NCBI RefSeq assembly: GCF_042682785.1
Contig: NZ_JBHUIB010000003.1
Coordinates: 620,001-684,000 of the forward strand
DNA length: 64,000 nucleotides
Reading direction: 5' to 3'
From: Thalassotalea_F euphylliae
GTDB taxonomy: Bacteria; Pseudomonadota; Gammaproteobacteria; Enterobacterales; Alteromonadaceae
Part shown: positions 52,155-59,851 of the stretch, piece by piece
How positions within the stretch are numbered: position 1 is the first letter of the stretch
Layout: each line of letters begins with the position of its first letter
The notes under the pieces: generated by a model
What the model was told of the DNA's origin: nothing
Database searches by the model: none
The model's input: the letters and a program-made list of their open reading frames with translations, nothing else
Position numbers and translations under genes: made by a program

Positions 52155-53048
52155 ATGAAGCTAAGCGCGTTAGTGTTGGGAATGTTGATAGTAAGCAATG
52201 TAGCTTTAGCAGAAACCCCAGACTACCAAACAAAGCCACTTAGGTTATCAGGCCCTTATTTAGGGCAAAAACTTCCCGGTGATACGCCTGTTGTTTTCGC
52301 CCCAGGTTATGTATCAAGAGAACATAGAGACAATAGTGGTTTTTTTAGTCCTGATCTCAAGACATTTTACTTCACACGCAAATATAAAAACTCAGATAAA
52401 TGGTCATTGGTTAGTTTCAAGGTGACCGAGAATATATGGCATGAGTCAGTTGTTATGGAACGAATAGGTCGGCCACTTATTTCACCAGATGGACAAACTA
52501 TGCACCTGGGGAATAAATACATGACGTTAAATGGTGAGGCGGCAGAGCCTGAATGGTCGACAGTAAAAAGCTTAGGTAAAGACTTTGAACAATTTCGCGT
52601 AATGCGATTGACTTCATCACTTGACGGCCTGTACGTGCTAGATGAAGTGGGGCCGGGGGGCACTGGATTATTGCGTTACTCAGAGCTTGTCGATGGCAAA
52701 AGGCAAACGCCGAAACCATTTGGAAAAGAAATTAATACAGGTCAGTGGAATGCACACCCATTTCTAGCTGCGGATGGTTCTTACCTTATTTGGGATGGAG
52801 AACGCGAAAGCGGCCAAGGTGATGGGGATCTTTACATTAGTTTCCGCCTACCTAATGGTAAATGGTCTGAGGCACTGAATATGGGTGACTCTATAAATAC
52901 AGAAGCCTCAGAAAGTGGCGCTTATGTAACACCGGATGGCAAGTATCTGTTCTTTAATCGCAATATGAACCACCCTCAAAACTACGATAATATTGATATC
53001 TTTTGGGTAAGCGCGAAAATCATTAACAAACTGCGCGAGAGCCTCTAA
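52155..53048 (+). CDS. PD40 beta-propeller protein 2 (periplasmic)
   Basis: 297 residues with a signal peptide (MKLSALVLGMLIVSNVALA) and the same repeat plan as its two paralogues: PYLGQKLPGDTPVVFAPGYVS, GFFSPDLKTFYFTRK, PLISPDGQTMHLG, PFLAADGSYLIWDGE, AYVTPDGKYLFFNR and the C-terminal FWVSAKIINKLRESL. Closest to protein 3 by shared motifs (YLGQ.PP/LPGD.P, MHLG.KY/RY). AAGGGG precedes the ATG. Convergent with protein 3 across a strong terminator. Confidence 0.85.
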   Translation: MKLSALVLGMLIVSNVALAETPDYQTKPLRLSGPYLGQKLPGDTPVVFAPGYVSREHRDNSGFFSPDLKTFYFTRKYKNSDKWSLVSFKVTENIWHESVVMERIGRPLISPDGQTMHLGNKYMTLNGEAAEPEWSTVKSLGKDFEQFRVMRLTSSLDGLYVLDEVGPGGTGLLRYSELVDGKRQTPKPFGKEINTGQWNAHPFLAADGSYLIWDGERESGQGDGDLYISFRLPNGKWSEALNMGDSINTEASESGAYVTPDGKYLFFNRNMNHPQNYDNIDIFWVSAKIINKLRESL

Positions 53049-53084
53049 TAATTTCAGTAGAATGCATAAGCACAATTGAAAAAA

Positions 53085-53116
53085 CGTAAAAGCGGCTTAT
53101 CTAAGCCGCTTTTACG
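53085..53116. terminator. Bidirectional terminator between PD40 genes 2 and 3
   Basis: 15-bp perfect stem CGTAAAAGCGGCTTA / TAAGCCGCTTTTACG with a two-base centre; the A/T portions of the arms provide a T-run on both strands. Confidence 0.85.
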
Positions 53117-53146
53117 AAGTTCGCAGATATTCAGTACATGAGATGT

Positions 53147-54049
53147 TTAGGATTTTGGCCTTAGTTCTTCAATGAAACCGGCGTCGACCCAGTATAAATC
53201 TACATTTGGTAACTCATTTTCGTTGCCGGCCTTAACCATCCTATTGAAGAAAAAATATTTGCCATCAGGGGACACGTGGCCTGCAGCATCCCACGTTGCT
53301 GAGTTTATTTTACTCCCTAAATTGATTGCTTCGCCCCACGAACCATCGTTTTGTCGATAGCTAATATAAAGATCAGAATCACCAAATCCTTCATCTTTTT
53401 TGGCGTCCCAAATTAAATACGACTCATCTGGTGCAATAAATGGATGATTCAAATAGGTACCGGTATTGATGTGTTTAGCCAACGGTTTTGGTGACTCAAA
53501 TTTGCCGTTAATGTGGCGAGAATATCGTAGAGGAAAAGCATCGTTTTTTTCGTCATAAGTATCAAAATAGCGTGTTCCGTTAGAAGACGCAGTCATTCGC
53601 ATAATGAGTTGATCGTTGAATGGTGCATCAAGCATTCTTACGTCTGACCAACCATCGTTGGTACGTTCTTTATAGCGTCTACCTAAGTGCATTGTTTTAC
53701 CATCAGTTGTTATAAAGGGTTGTCCTGCGCGAGGGGATATGTCCGTTATTTTCCATTCGTCATCTATTAATCGATACGTGACAAATTCTTGAGACTTGTT
53801 GTCTTTTCCACCTCTAATGAAATAGAAAGAGGTCATATCTGGTGCAAACAAGCCAATATATTCGTAGCCTTGTGTTGATACAATTCCAGGCGCGAATGGT
53901 TCAGGGTTATCAGAAGGAGGTTCCTGGCCTAGGTATTTCCCTATCAGGGGAAAGTTGGAGTCTTTACTTAGGGCAGGTTGAGCAATTAGCAAGGTTGACA
54001 AAGGCGTCATCAATGCCATGAAGTAAATTAGCGGGTTGTTTGCTCTCAT
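53147..54049 (-). CDS. PD40 beta-propeller protein 3 (periplasmic)
   Basis: 300 residues, signal peptide (YFMALMTPLSTLLIAQPALS), then KYLGQEPPSDNPEPFAPGIVS, GLFAPDMTSFYFIRGG, PFITTDGKTMHLGRRY, PFIAPDESYLIWDAK, GHVSPDGKYFFFNRM and YWVDAGFIEELRPKS. ATG 54049 is used because AAGGA lies eight bases before it; the frame from 54067 would include that site. The third member of the local family, with its own three-box promoter motif. Confidence 0.85.
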   Translation of the reverse strand: MRANNPLIYFMALMTPLSTLLIAQPALSKDSNFPLIGKYLGQEPPSDNPEPFAPGIVSTQGYEYIGLFAPDMTSFYFIRGGKDNKSQEFVTYRLIDDEWKITDISPRAGQPFITTDGKTMHLGRRYKERTNDGWSDVRMLDAPFNDQLIMRMTASSNGTRYFDTYDEKNDAFPLRYSRHINGKFESPKPLAKHINTGTYLNHPFIAPDESYLIWDAKKDEGFGDSDLYISYRQNDGSWGEAINLGSKINSATWDAAGHVSPDGKYFFFNRMVKAGNENELPNVDLYWVDAGFIEELRPKS

Positions 54050-54119
54050 AATGTATCCTTGTTTCAAGTGCTTTTAAAAATGAACAAGGGGTAACTTATG
54101 ATGCTTGGTAATCCTTTAC

Positions 54120-54145
54120 CTGACGTTGAACTGATTTTTTTCTGA
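54120..54145 (-). promoter_or_regulatory. Triple 11-bp-phased TCAG box before PD40 gene 3
   Basis: On the minus strand ATCAGAAAAAA, ATCAGTTCAAC, GTCAGG: TCAG at 54142, 54131 and 54120, exact 11-base steps, 71 bases before the start codon at 54049. Confidence 0.72.
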
Positions 54146-54157
54146 TTTAACGCTGTT

Positions 54158-54331
54158 TCATTTAGTATGTTGATTCTTCTTGAGTGGAAACAGCTTAAAC
54201 CAGAAACACGCTTCTAATGCTGCGCCAATAAGAACAAACAAAAATGTACTTGTTGTGCTGCCATAGCTATATGCTGTTATTGCAGCAACAAATAGAATGA
54301 ACAAAATAATAATTCGATACAAATGTTTCAA
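54158..54331 (-). CDS. Small two-helix membrane protein, unknown
   Basis: 57 residues from a TTG at 54331 (AGAGG five bases upstream; an in-frame GTG lies at 54337). Two hydrophobic segments, RIIILFILFVAAITAYSY (about 6-23) and FLFVLIGAALEACFWFKLF (about 30-48), with a basic C-terminus (KKNQHTK). The positive-outside ends and helix pattern look like a genuine small inner-membrane protein. No family recognised. It is on the same strand as PD40 gene 3, its stop only about 12 bases before that gene's box motif. Confidence 0.55.
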   Translation of the reverse strand: MKHLYRIIILFILFVAAITAYSYGSTTSTFLFVLIGAALEACFWFKLFPLKKNQHTK

Positions 54332-54468
54332 GTACACCTCTAATTCATGGAACAGTTGGTACTATGGTAATTAATAAAAGCCGATAAAAATAGATACTTT
54401 CTGACAGCATATTAGATAAATATCTATTCTATATTCAGCTCTGTAATTGAGGTTATCGTTTTAATTGG

Positions 54469-55095
54469 CTAATCGTCTTCGAGTATTTGCTTGATGCGAG
54501 CGAACCACGCTGTCGTGTGTTTGTTTTCACTCGGCACGGTTTCTTTTACCCAGCCAGCAAACTTAATTACCGCGTATGCATCGATATCTGCTTGGGTAAT
54601 ACTGGAACCGACAATAAACTCTTTGCCTGCCAATGCTTGTTCAAGGTTTGTCCAAAAACCTTCTAAACGCATTTTTCCTCTAGCAATGAGTTCTGGCATT
54701 TGTTCGATGTCTATATTGCCTGGAAATGCTCGTCCGGCAAAAAATTCGCTCTTGTTTCTTAAAATTTCAGCAACCGCGGATAGCCCATCTACATAAATAC
54801 GGTGCATCCAACCAATAACAATGGCCGCCTCTTCATCACTGTTGCCAAATAGGGGGTTAGCAGGATATTTTTTCTCTAAATAGCTACAAATGGCGATGGT
54901 ATCGATTAAAGTACAATCATCATTTACATAAAGCGTAGGTACCGTTGCATTTGGATTGATTTTTAGAAAACCTTCATCAAATTGCGCCTTTTGGCCCAAA
55001 TCAACTTCAACTGTTTCTATGTCTATACCTTTGTACTTTAGAAACAAACCCAATCGCTGAGGGTTTGGCGCAGGTGAATATGTATATAGCTTCAT
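54469..55095 (-). CDS. Glutathione S-transferase family protein
   Basis: 208-residue cytosolic protein: N-terminal thioredoxin-like domain (KLYTYSPAPNPQRLGLFLKYKGI, NPNATVPTLYVNDDCTLIDTIAICSYLEKKYP, with the glutathione-binding cis-Pro in ATVPTL) and an all-helical C-terminal domain with the FIVGSSITQADIDAYAVI motif. Substrate not deducible. It stands alone with its own start ATG at 55095. Confidence 0.9.
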   Translation of the reverse strand: MKLYTYSPAPNPQRLGLFLKYKGIDIETVEVDLGQKAQFDEGFLKINPNATVPTLYVNDDCTLIDTIAICSYLEKKYPANPLFGNSDEEAAIVIGWMHRIYVDGLSAVAEILRNKSEFFAGRAFPGNIDIEQMPELIARGKMRLEGFWTNLEQALAGKEFIVGSSITQADIDAYAVIKFAGWVKETVPSENKHTTAWFARIKQILEDD

Positions 55096-55292
55096 TGATG
55101 TTCCTTTTCTGCTTTATAAGTGATGCTGTTGTGATAGTTACACTATCAGTTATAAAGGCGAGATCAATGAAAACACGTATATCCTCTCTATAAAATGTGT
55201 GAATAAATTTAACTAATTAATGTACCTGTCGGTTTTAGCCAATGGCGTCAGCTACTGATCAACAATGTTTTTGGTTGAGCGAAGGACAATAA

Positions 55293-55319
55293 AAAAGAGC
55301 TATATAAAATAGCTCTTTT
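55293..55319. terminator. Terminator of the coiled-coil gene
   Basis: Stem AAAAGAGCTAT / ATAGCTCTTTT with a short A/T loop, just after the stop of the KfrA-like gene on the minus strand; T-rich on both strands. Confidence 0.8.
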
Positions 55320-55343
55320 GTGTGTTCTAAGATACAGATGCGT

Positions 55344-56951
55344 TTAGCTTTTAGCTGCAGCCTCAAGTTCCGCAATTTTCGCTTCTAATTCCTTAACCTT
55401 AGCGTTTGCTCGATCAGCTGTGTTGGTCAAACGTTCAAATGTAGTGGTTTGATTGTGCTTCATAAATTCAATTTGTTCTCGTAATTTAATCCGCTCTTCT
55501 TTTGCTTCTTGGCCGCCAGATTGTGATTGCTGCAGTTGAGTTTCTAATTCACGCACTTTCATCATTGCTTGTTCTGATTTCGCGGTTAAACGCTCTACCG
55601 TGGCAATGTTATTGTTTTTCACAAAGTCCATTTGGCTAACCAGCTTAGCATTCTCAGCTTGCAATTCAGTTACGCGTAACTGTGCACTTTCCACCGTAGC
55701 AGCAGAGCTATCAAAGGCTGATTGCTTTTTAGCGAACTCGTCTTTGTCTGAAGCATGTTCAGCTTTGGCTTGCTCTAAACTTGACTCTAAAGACTGAATT
55801 TTTTCTGACGCTTCGCTTATAGAGTTTTGCAACTGACCAATAACATCACCAGAATTTGCAGATTCAGAGGTAATTTGTTCTATTCGTTTCTGTTGTTGCT
55901 CTGTTGTTTGGGTTAGTTGCTCTATATTTTTCGTCGATTGCGCTAGCTCATTTTTAAACGAATCTCGCTCTTGTTCGGCTTGTTCAAGATGCTGATTCAG
56001 TTCAGTGATCACGACATCAGAATCTTTTGTTGCGTTGGCTAACAGATCACTATGTCTAGACTTTATTGACGATAAGGTTTCTTCATGTTGAGCGGTTAAT
56101 TGCTCTGTTTGCGCCTCGAATGATGTTCTTAACTCTGAAACTTCATTGGTGTGCTTAGTCACTAATGATTCAACTTTCTCATCATGTACGCTTTGAATGT
56201 CTGATAGCTCAGCACTTAGTTTATCTGCACGCTCAGACAGTGTATGTTTTGTGTCGGCTAATTCTTGCTCAAGCTTGGTTTGTATTTTTTCTACAGCTGC
56301 TTTCTTGTCTTGTTCAGCATTATCGCGTATTTGCGCTATTTCGCTTTTCGCGTGCTCTTTTGTCTCTTTGACTTCTTGTTTCAGCTGAGCAATAGAGTCA
56401 TCTCTGTCTTTCGTAAAGCTGGCAAGCACTTCTGTATGCTCTTTAGCCTGCTGAGACATCGCTATTTCATGGGTTTCTTTTAGGTGTTGAACAGCAGATA
56501 CGTGCTCAGTTTTTAACGTGGAAAGTGTTTCCTGATGCGTTGCTGAAAGCTGTGCAATGGCATCATCATGCTTTTGCGACGCGGACGCTAACTGTTGCTG
56601 TATGTCTGCAAACTGTTGTTCTAATGTTGTTAATTTCTGCTGAGATTGGCTAAGTTGTTCAGCTAGATAGGCTTCAACTTGCTGACCTTGCGTAATTTGA
56701 GAGTTGGCGCGCTCAACAGCGGAAGATACCGCCTGATTGATTTCATTATTTAGTAGGGTGATAACATGATCACTAACGCCAAGGTCTTTTGCATCTTGGC
56801 TCGCAGACTCTTCACGCCACTTATTGAATAGGTTTAATATTTGACCTTGGGGTGCATCGAAGTGAGACAACACCGAATTTAAAACACTTCCTTGATTTGT
56901 TTTGGAAACTTCATCACAAAAGCGTTTTACATCTTCGTATACTACTGACAC
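55344..56951 (-). CDS. KfrA-like DNA-binding coiled-coil protein
   Basis: 535 residues. An N-terminal region (about 1-75; VKRFCDEVSKTNQGSVLNSVLSHF, ILNLFNKWREE) resembles the KfrA N-terminal DNA-binding domain, followed by about 440 residues of almost unbroken coiled coil rich in Gln, Glu, Ala and Lys. A final pair of similar segments (FVKNNNIATVERLTAKSEQAMMKVRELE and FMKHNQTTTFERLTNTADRANAKVKELE) is an internal repeat at about 435-530. KfrA proteins are plasmid regulators and partition helpers; this copy is among chromosomal genes. GTG start at 56951 with GAGGGA upstream. Confidence 0.7.
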   Translation of the reverse strand: MSVVYEDVKRFCDEVSKTNQGSVLNSVLSHFDAPQGQILNLFNKWREESASQDAKDLGVSDHVITLLNNEINQAVSSAVERANSQITQGQQVEAYLAEQLSQSQQKLTTLEQQFADIQQQLASASQKHDDAIAQLSATHQETLSTLKTEHVSAVQHLKETHEIAMSQQAKEHTEVLASFTKDRDDSIAQLKQEVKETKEHAKSEIAQIRDNAEQDKKAAVEKIQTKLEQELADTKHTLSERADKLSAELSDIQSVHDEKVESLVTKHTNEVSELRTSFEAQTEQLTAQHEETLSSIKSRHSDLLANATKDSDVVITELNQHLEQAEQERDSFKNELAQSTKNIEQLTQTTEQQQKRIEQITSESANSGDVIGQLQNSISEASEKIQSLESSLEQAKAEHASDKDEFAKKQSAFDSSAATVESAQLRVTELQAENAKLVSQMDFVKNNNIATVERLTAKSEQAMMKVRELETQLQQSQSGGQEAKEERIKLREQIEFMKHNQTTTFERLTNTADRANAKVKELEAKIAELEAAAKS

Positions 56952-57135
56952 CGTTTCTTCCCTCTAACATTTTGTCAAAATTATGACCGAATAGACGTTT
57001 TACCACAAAGAAACAATTGATTAAAAGCCCTACACAGTAATTTTTACAAAAATATGATGATTTAAGCTGATGGACGATATTAAATTTGTTGGGTAAGCTT
57101 AAACGCAAAATAACAACAATCAGGAAAATTAAGTC

Positions 57136-57612
57136 ATGGATGCTCAATTACACAGTGTAAAGTCGATCCTCTTTGTTTGTATGGGCAATATTTGCCGCAG
57201 TCCTACTGCTGAAGCTGTTTTTCGAAAGAAAGCGCAAGAAAAAGGGGTGTCTTTAGAGATAGATTCTGCTGGCACAACGGGTGCACACGTGAGAGAAAAG
57301 CCTGACCATCGCTCGCAGAAAGCAGGGGCAGCTAGAGGTTATTCGTTTGACGGTATTAAATCTCGAAAGGTTACAGAGCGAGATTTTTCACATTTTGATT
57401 TGATCTTAGCGATGGATAACTACAATGTCTCTGAGTTAGAGAAAGTTGCGCCAGAAGAATACAAACATAAAATTGCATTGTTTTTAGATTTTGCTTCGAA
57501 CTACGATGAAAAAGAGGTACCTGACCCCTATTACGGCGGCGCAGGCGGATTTAAATACGTTTTAGATCTTGTCGAAGATGCGAGTGATGGTTTGATTCAG
57601 AAACTTGTATAG
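57136..57612 (+). CDS. Low-molecular-weight protein tyrosine phosphatase
   Basis: 158 residues. Active-site loop C15-M-G-N-I-C-R21-S in VCMGNICRSPTAEAVF, general-acid Asp in VPDPYYGG and the helical C-terminus are complete. The family dephosphorylates tyrosine in proteins such as capsule kinases, or acts in other signalling; no Wzc-type kinase or polysaccharide export genes are adjacent, so the partner is unknown. It is monocistronic, ending at the terminator at 57657. Confidence 0.93.
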   Translation: MDAQLHSVKSILFVCMGNICRSPTAEAVFRKKAQEKGVSLEIDSAGTTGAHVREKPDHRSQKAGAARGYSFDGIKSRKVTERDFSHFDLILAMDNYNVSELEKVAPEEYKHKIALFLDFASNYDEKEVPDPYYGGAGGFKYVLDLVEDASDGLIQKLV

Positions 57613-57656
57613 TTGCGTATAAATCATTTAGATAAGAATTTTTCATTAGATACATT

Positions 57657-57684
57657 AAAAAGGCTGCATGATGCAGCCTTTTTT
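57657..57684. terminator. Bidirectional terminator between phosphatase and DAHP synthase
   Basis: Stem GGCTGC / GCAGCC with a five-base loop, A-run before and TTTTTT after; serves both convergent genes. Confidence 0.85.
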
Positions 57685-57702
57685 GTCGAACACCTATAGA
57701 TA

Positions 57703-58761
57703 TTAGGCGTTTTTGCGACGCTCTAATACCGCTGCAGCGAGTGTCGTCAGCATTTCTTCACTGGCGGTTAGGTCTACACAAGCATCAGTAATGCTTTGAC
57801 CGTAGATTTCTGCCTTTCCGTTTACTACATCTTGTTTACCAGCAACAAGAAAGCTCTCTATCATAACGCCAAAGATTGCAGTAGAGCCGTTTGCGATTTG
57901 GTCTGCTAGTTCATCCGCCACAATAGGTTGTCTGTTGTGGTCTTTACTGCTGTTACCGTGGCTGCAATCTACCATTAGCGGTTTATTGATCCCACTATTA
58001 AATAAGGCCTCTTGCGCTGCATTTACGTGCTCAGCTTCGTAGTTAGGGCCTTTACCGCCTCGCAGTATGATGTGAGCATGAGGATTACCGTGTGTTTGGT
58101 AAATACACATTTGGCCTTTTTTATCAGGTGAATAAAGTACGTGAGGCACGCTTGATGCTTTTATTGCATCCACTGCAATTTTTACGTTTCCGTCAGTGCC
58201 ATTTTTAAAGCCAACAGGACATGATAGTGCAGATGCAAGTTCACGATGAACTTGACTTTCAGTCGTTCGGGCACCAATTGCGCCCCAGCTGATAAGGTCA
58301 GAAATATACTGGCCAGTTACCATGTCGAGAAACTCTGTTCCAGCTGGCAAGCCAAGTTCATTAATCTGAACCAGAAGGTTTCTTGCTAGGTTCAAGCCTT
58401 TTGCTACTTTGAACGACTTATCTAAATCTGGGTCTGAAATGAGACCTTTCCAGCCTACCGTTGTACGAGGTTTCTCAAAATATACTCGCATGACAATAAG
58501 TAATTCATTTTTATACTTATCATGCATTTTTTTCAGTTTACTTGCGTAGTCTAATGCTGCTTCGGTGTCATGAATAGAACACGGGCCAATCACAACGAGA
58601 ATACGATCATCTTTTTTGTTAATGATGTCTTCAATTTGATGGCGGCTATCAAGAATAAACTGCGCTGTGTTATCAGATAATGGGATTTGTTCAGCAAGTT
58701 CGGCAGGAGACGCTAAATTTTCAATTAGCGTCGTTCTAATTTCATCAGTTTTAATGGTCAT
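57703..58761 (-). CDS. aroH: DAHP synthase, class I (AroH-like)
   Basis: 352 residues. First enzyme of aromatic amino-acid synthesis (PEP + erythrose 4-phosphate). Active-site motifs LVVIGPCSIHD, YFEKPRTTVGWKG, GARTTESQVHRE, CPVGFKNGTDG, HIILRGG and DCSHGNSSK are present. Of the three E. coli isozymes it most resembles AroH (TDEIRTTLIENLASPAEL-type N-terminus, NELGLPAGTEFLDMVTGQYISDLISWG, SPDKKGQMCIYQTHGNP), suggesting tryptophan feedback, but this is a similarity call. Its neighbours ppsR-ppsA supply PEP. Confidence 0.9.
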   Translation of the reverse strand: MTIKTDEIRTTLIENLASPAELAEQIPLSDNTAQFILDSRHQIEDIINKKDDRILVVIGPCSIHDTEAALDYASKLKKMHDKYKNELLIVMRVYFEKPRTTVGWKGLISDPDLDKSFKVAKGLNLARNLLVQINELGLPAGTEFLDMVTGQYISDLISWGAIGARTTESQVHRELASALSCPVGFKNGTDGNVKIAVDAIKASSVPHVLYSPDKKGQMCIYQTHGNPHAHIILRGGKGPNYEAEHVNAAQEALFNSGINKPLMVDCSHGNSSKDHNRQPIVADELADQIANGSTAIFGVMIESFLVAGKQDVVNGKAEIYGQSITDACVDLTASEEMLTTLAAAVLERRKNA

Positions 58762-58858
58762 TAATTAATGCAAATGTGAGCCCAAAACAGGGCACGAAAC
58801 AATGGCGTTAACATAGCGAAAATAGCGGTGTTTGTGAACCGCTAATTAAGCAATTACT

Positions 58859-59668
58859 TTAATATTTGTAACGTTGTAGGCCCATTTCAGACAATATTTT
58901 CGCTGTAATTTCTTCAACAGAGAATTTTGTTGTATTAATGAAAGGAATTTTTTCTTTTTTATATAGCTTTTCTACTTCTCTTAATTCCATTCGACACTGC
59001 CTAGCAGATGAGTAACGACTATTGGCCATGCGATTGTCACGTATATCAATTAAGCGCTCTGCGTCTATGGTTAAACCAAAAATTTTCTTTTTATACGGTT
59101 TTAGGAAATCCGGTAGTTTTAGATCATCCATGTCATCGTCAGTAAATGGGTAGTTAGCCGCTTTCACACCGTACTGCAATGCAAGATATAAAGACGATGG
59201 TGTTTTACCTGAACGTGATACGCCAACTAAGATCACGTCTGCGTCAGCATAATTGGTTACATTAGAGCCATCATCGTTAGCTAAAGCGTAGTTTACGGCA
59301 TCAATTCTATAGTCGTAGCTATTTTCATGAATGCTGTGTGTGCGATGTGCTTTTGGTTTGGCTTCGACACCCAAAACCTTTTGTACGGGTGATACAAAAT
59401 GCTCCAGAAAGTTATAAATGACAGCATCGCAACTATCTATGATGCGTCTAATCTCTGGGTTCACGAAAGTATGAAAGACAAGTGGCTCTTCACCAGTGCG
59501 CTTTTTAGCGGCATTGATTTTAGCTTTTGCCTCTTCGGCCTTTTCAATGGTTTCAACGAAAGAAATAGTATGGTGCTCGAATTCCATTGGGAATAGAGAG
59601 AGTAGGGCGTGTCCAAACACTTCAGAGGTTATTGCTGTGCCGTCAGAGATATAAAAAGCTGCACGCAT
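58859..59668 (-). CDS. ppsR: PEP synthase regulatory kinase/phosphorylase (DUF299)
   Basis: 269 residues. ADP-dependent kinase and Pi-dependent pyrophosphorylase that switches PEP synthase off and on. N-terminal FYISDGTAITSEVFGHALLS, the P-loop-like GVSRSGKTPSSLYLA and the C-terminal RYSSARQCRMELREVEKLY are the family hallmarks. Divergent from its target ppsA, the standard arrangement in gammaproteobacteria. AAGGA precedes the ATG at 59668. Confidence 0.95.
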   Translation of the reverse strand: MRAAFYISDGTAITSEVFGHALLSLFPMEFEHHTISFVETIEKAEEAKAKINAAKKRTGEEPLVFHTFVNPEIRRIIDSCDAVIYNFLEHFVSPVQKVLGVEAKPKAHRTHSIHENSYDYRIDAVNYALANDDGSNVTNYADADVILVGVSRSGKTPSSLYLALQYGVKAANYPFTDDDMDDLKLPDFLKPYKKKIFGLTIDAERLIDIRDNRMANSRYSSARQCRMELREVEKLYKKEKIPFINTTKFSVEEITAKILSEMGLQRYKY

Positions 59669-59851
59669 AAATGATCGTCCTTATGAAAACTTTCAAAATA
59701 TGTTTTGGTATTTAGGTCGAGCAGTGTAGAATGACCGCGCTTGAAATGCCAACAACGTTTTAACAAGGTCTATACTCAAGTAACTTTATGGGTAAACGAA
59801 GTTAAAGTTACTTAACTATACACTTTAATGACTGATCTTGGAGATAATGTC

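Noticed and set aside
59828..59851. Longer PpsA start at ATG 59828
   Set aside because: No ribosome-binding site; GTG 59852 with GGAG gives exactly the E. coli length.
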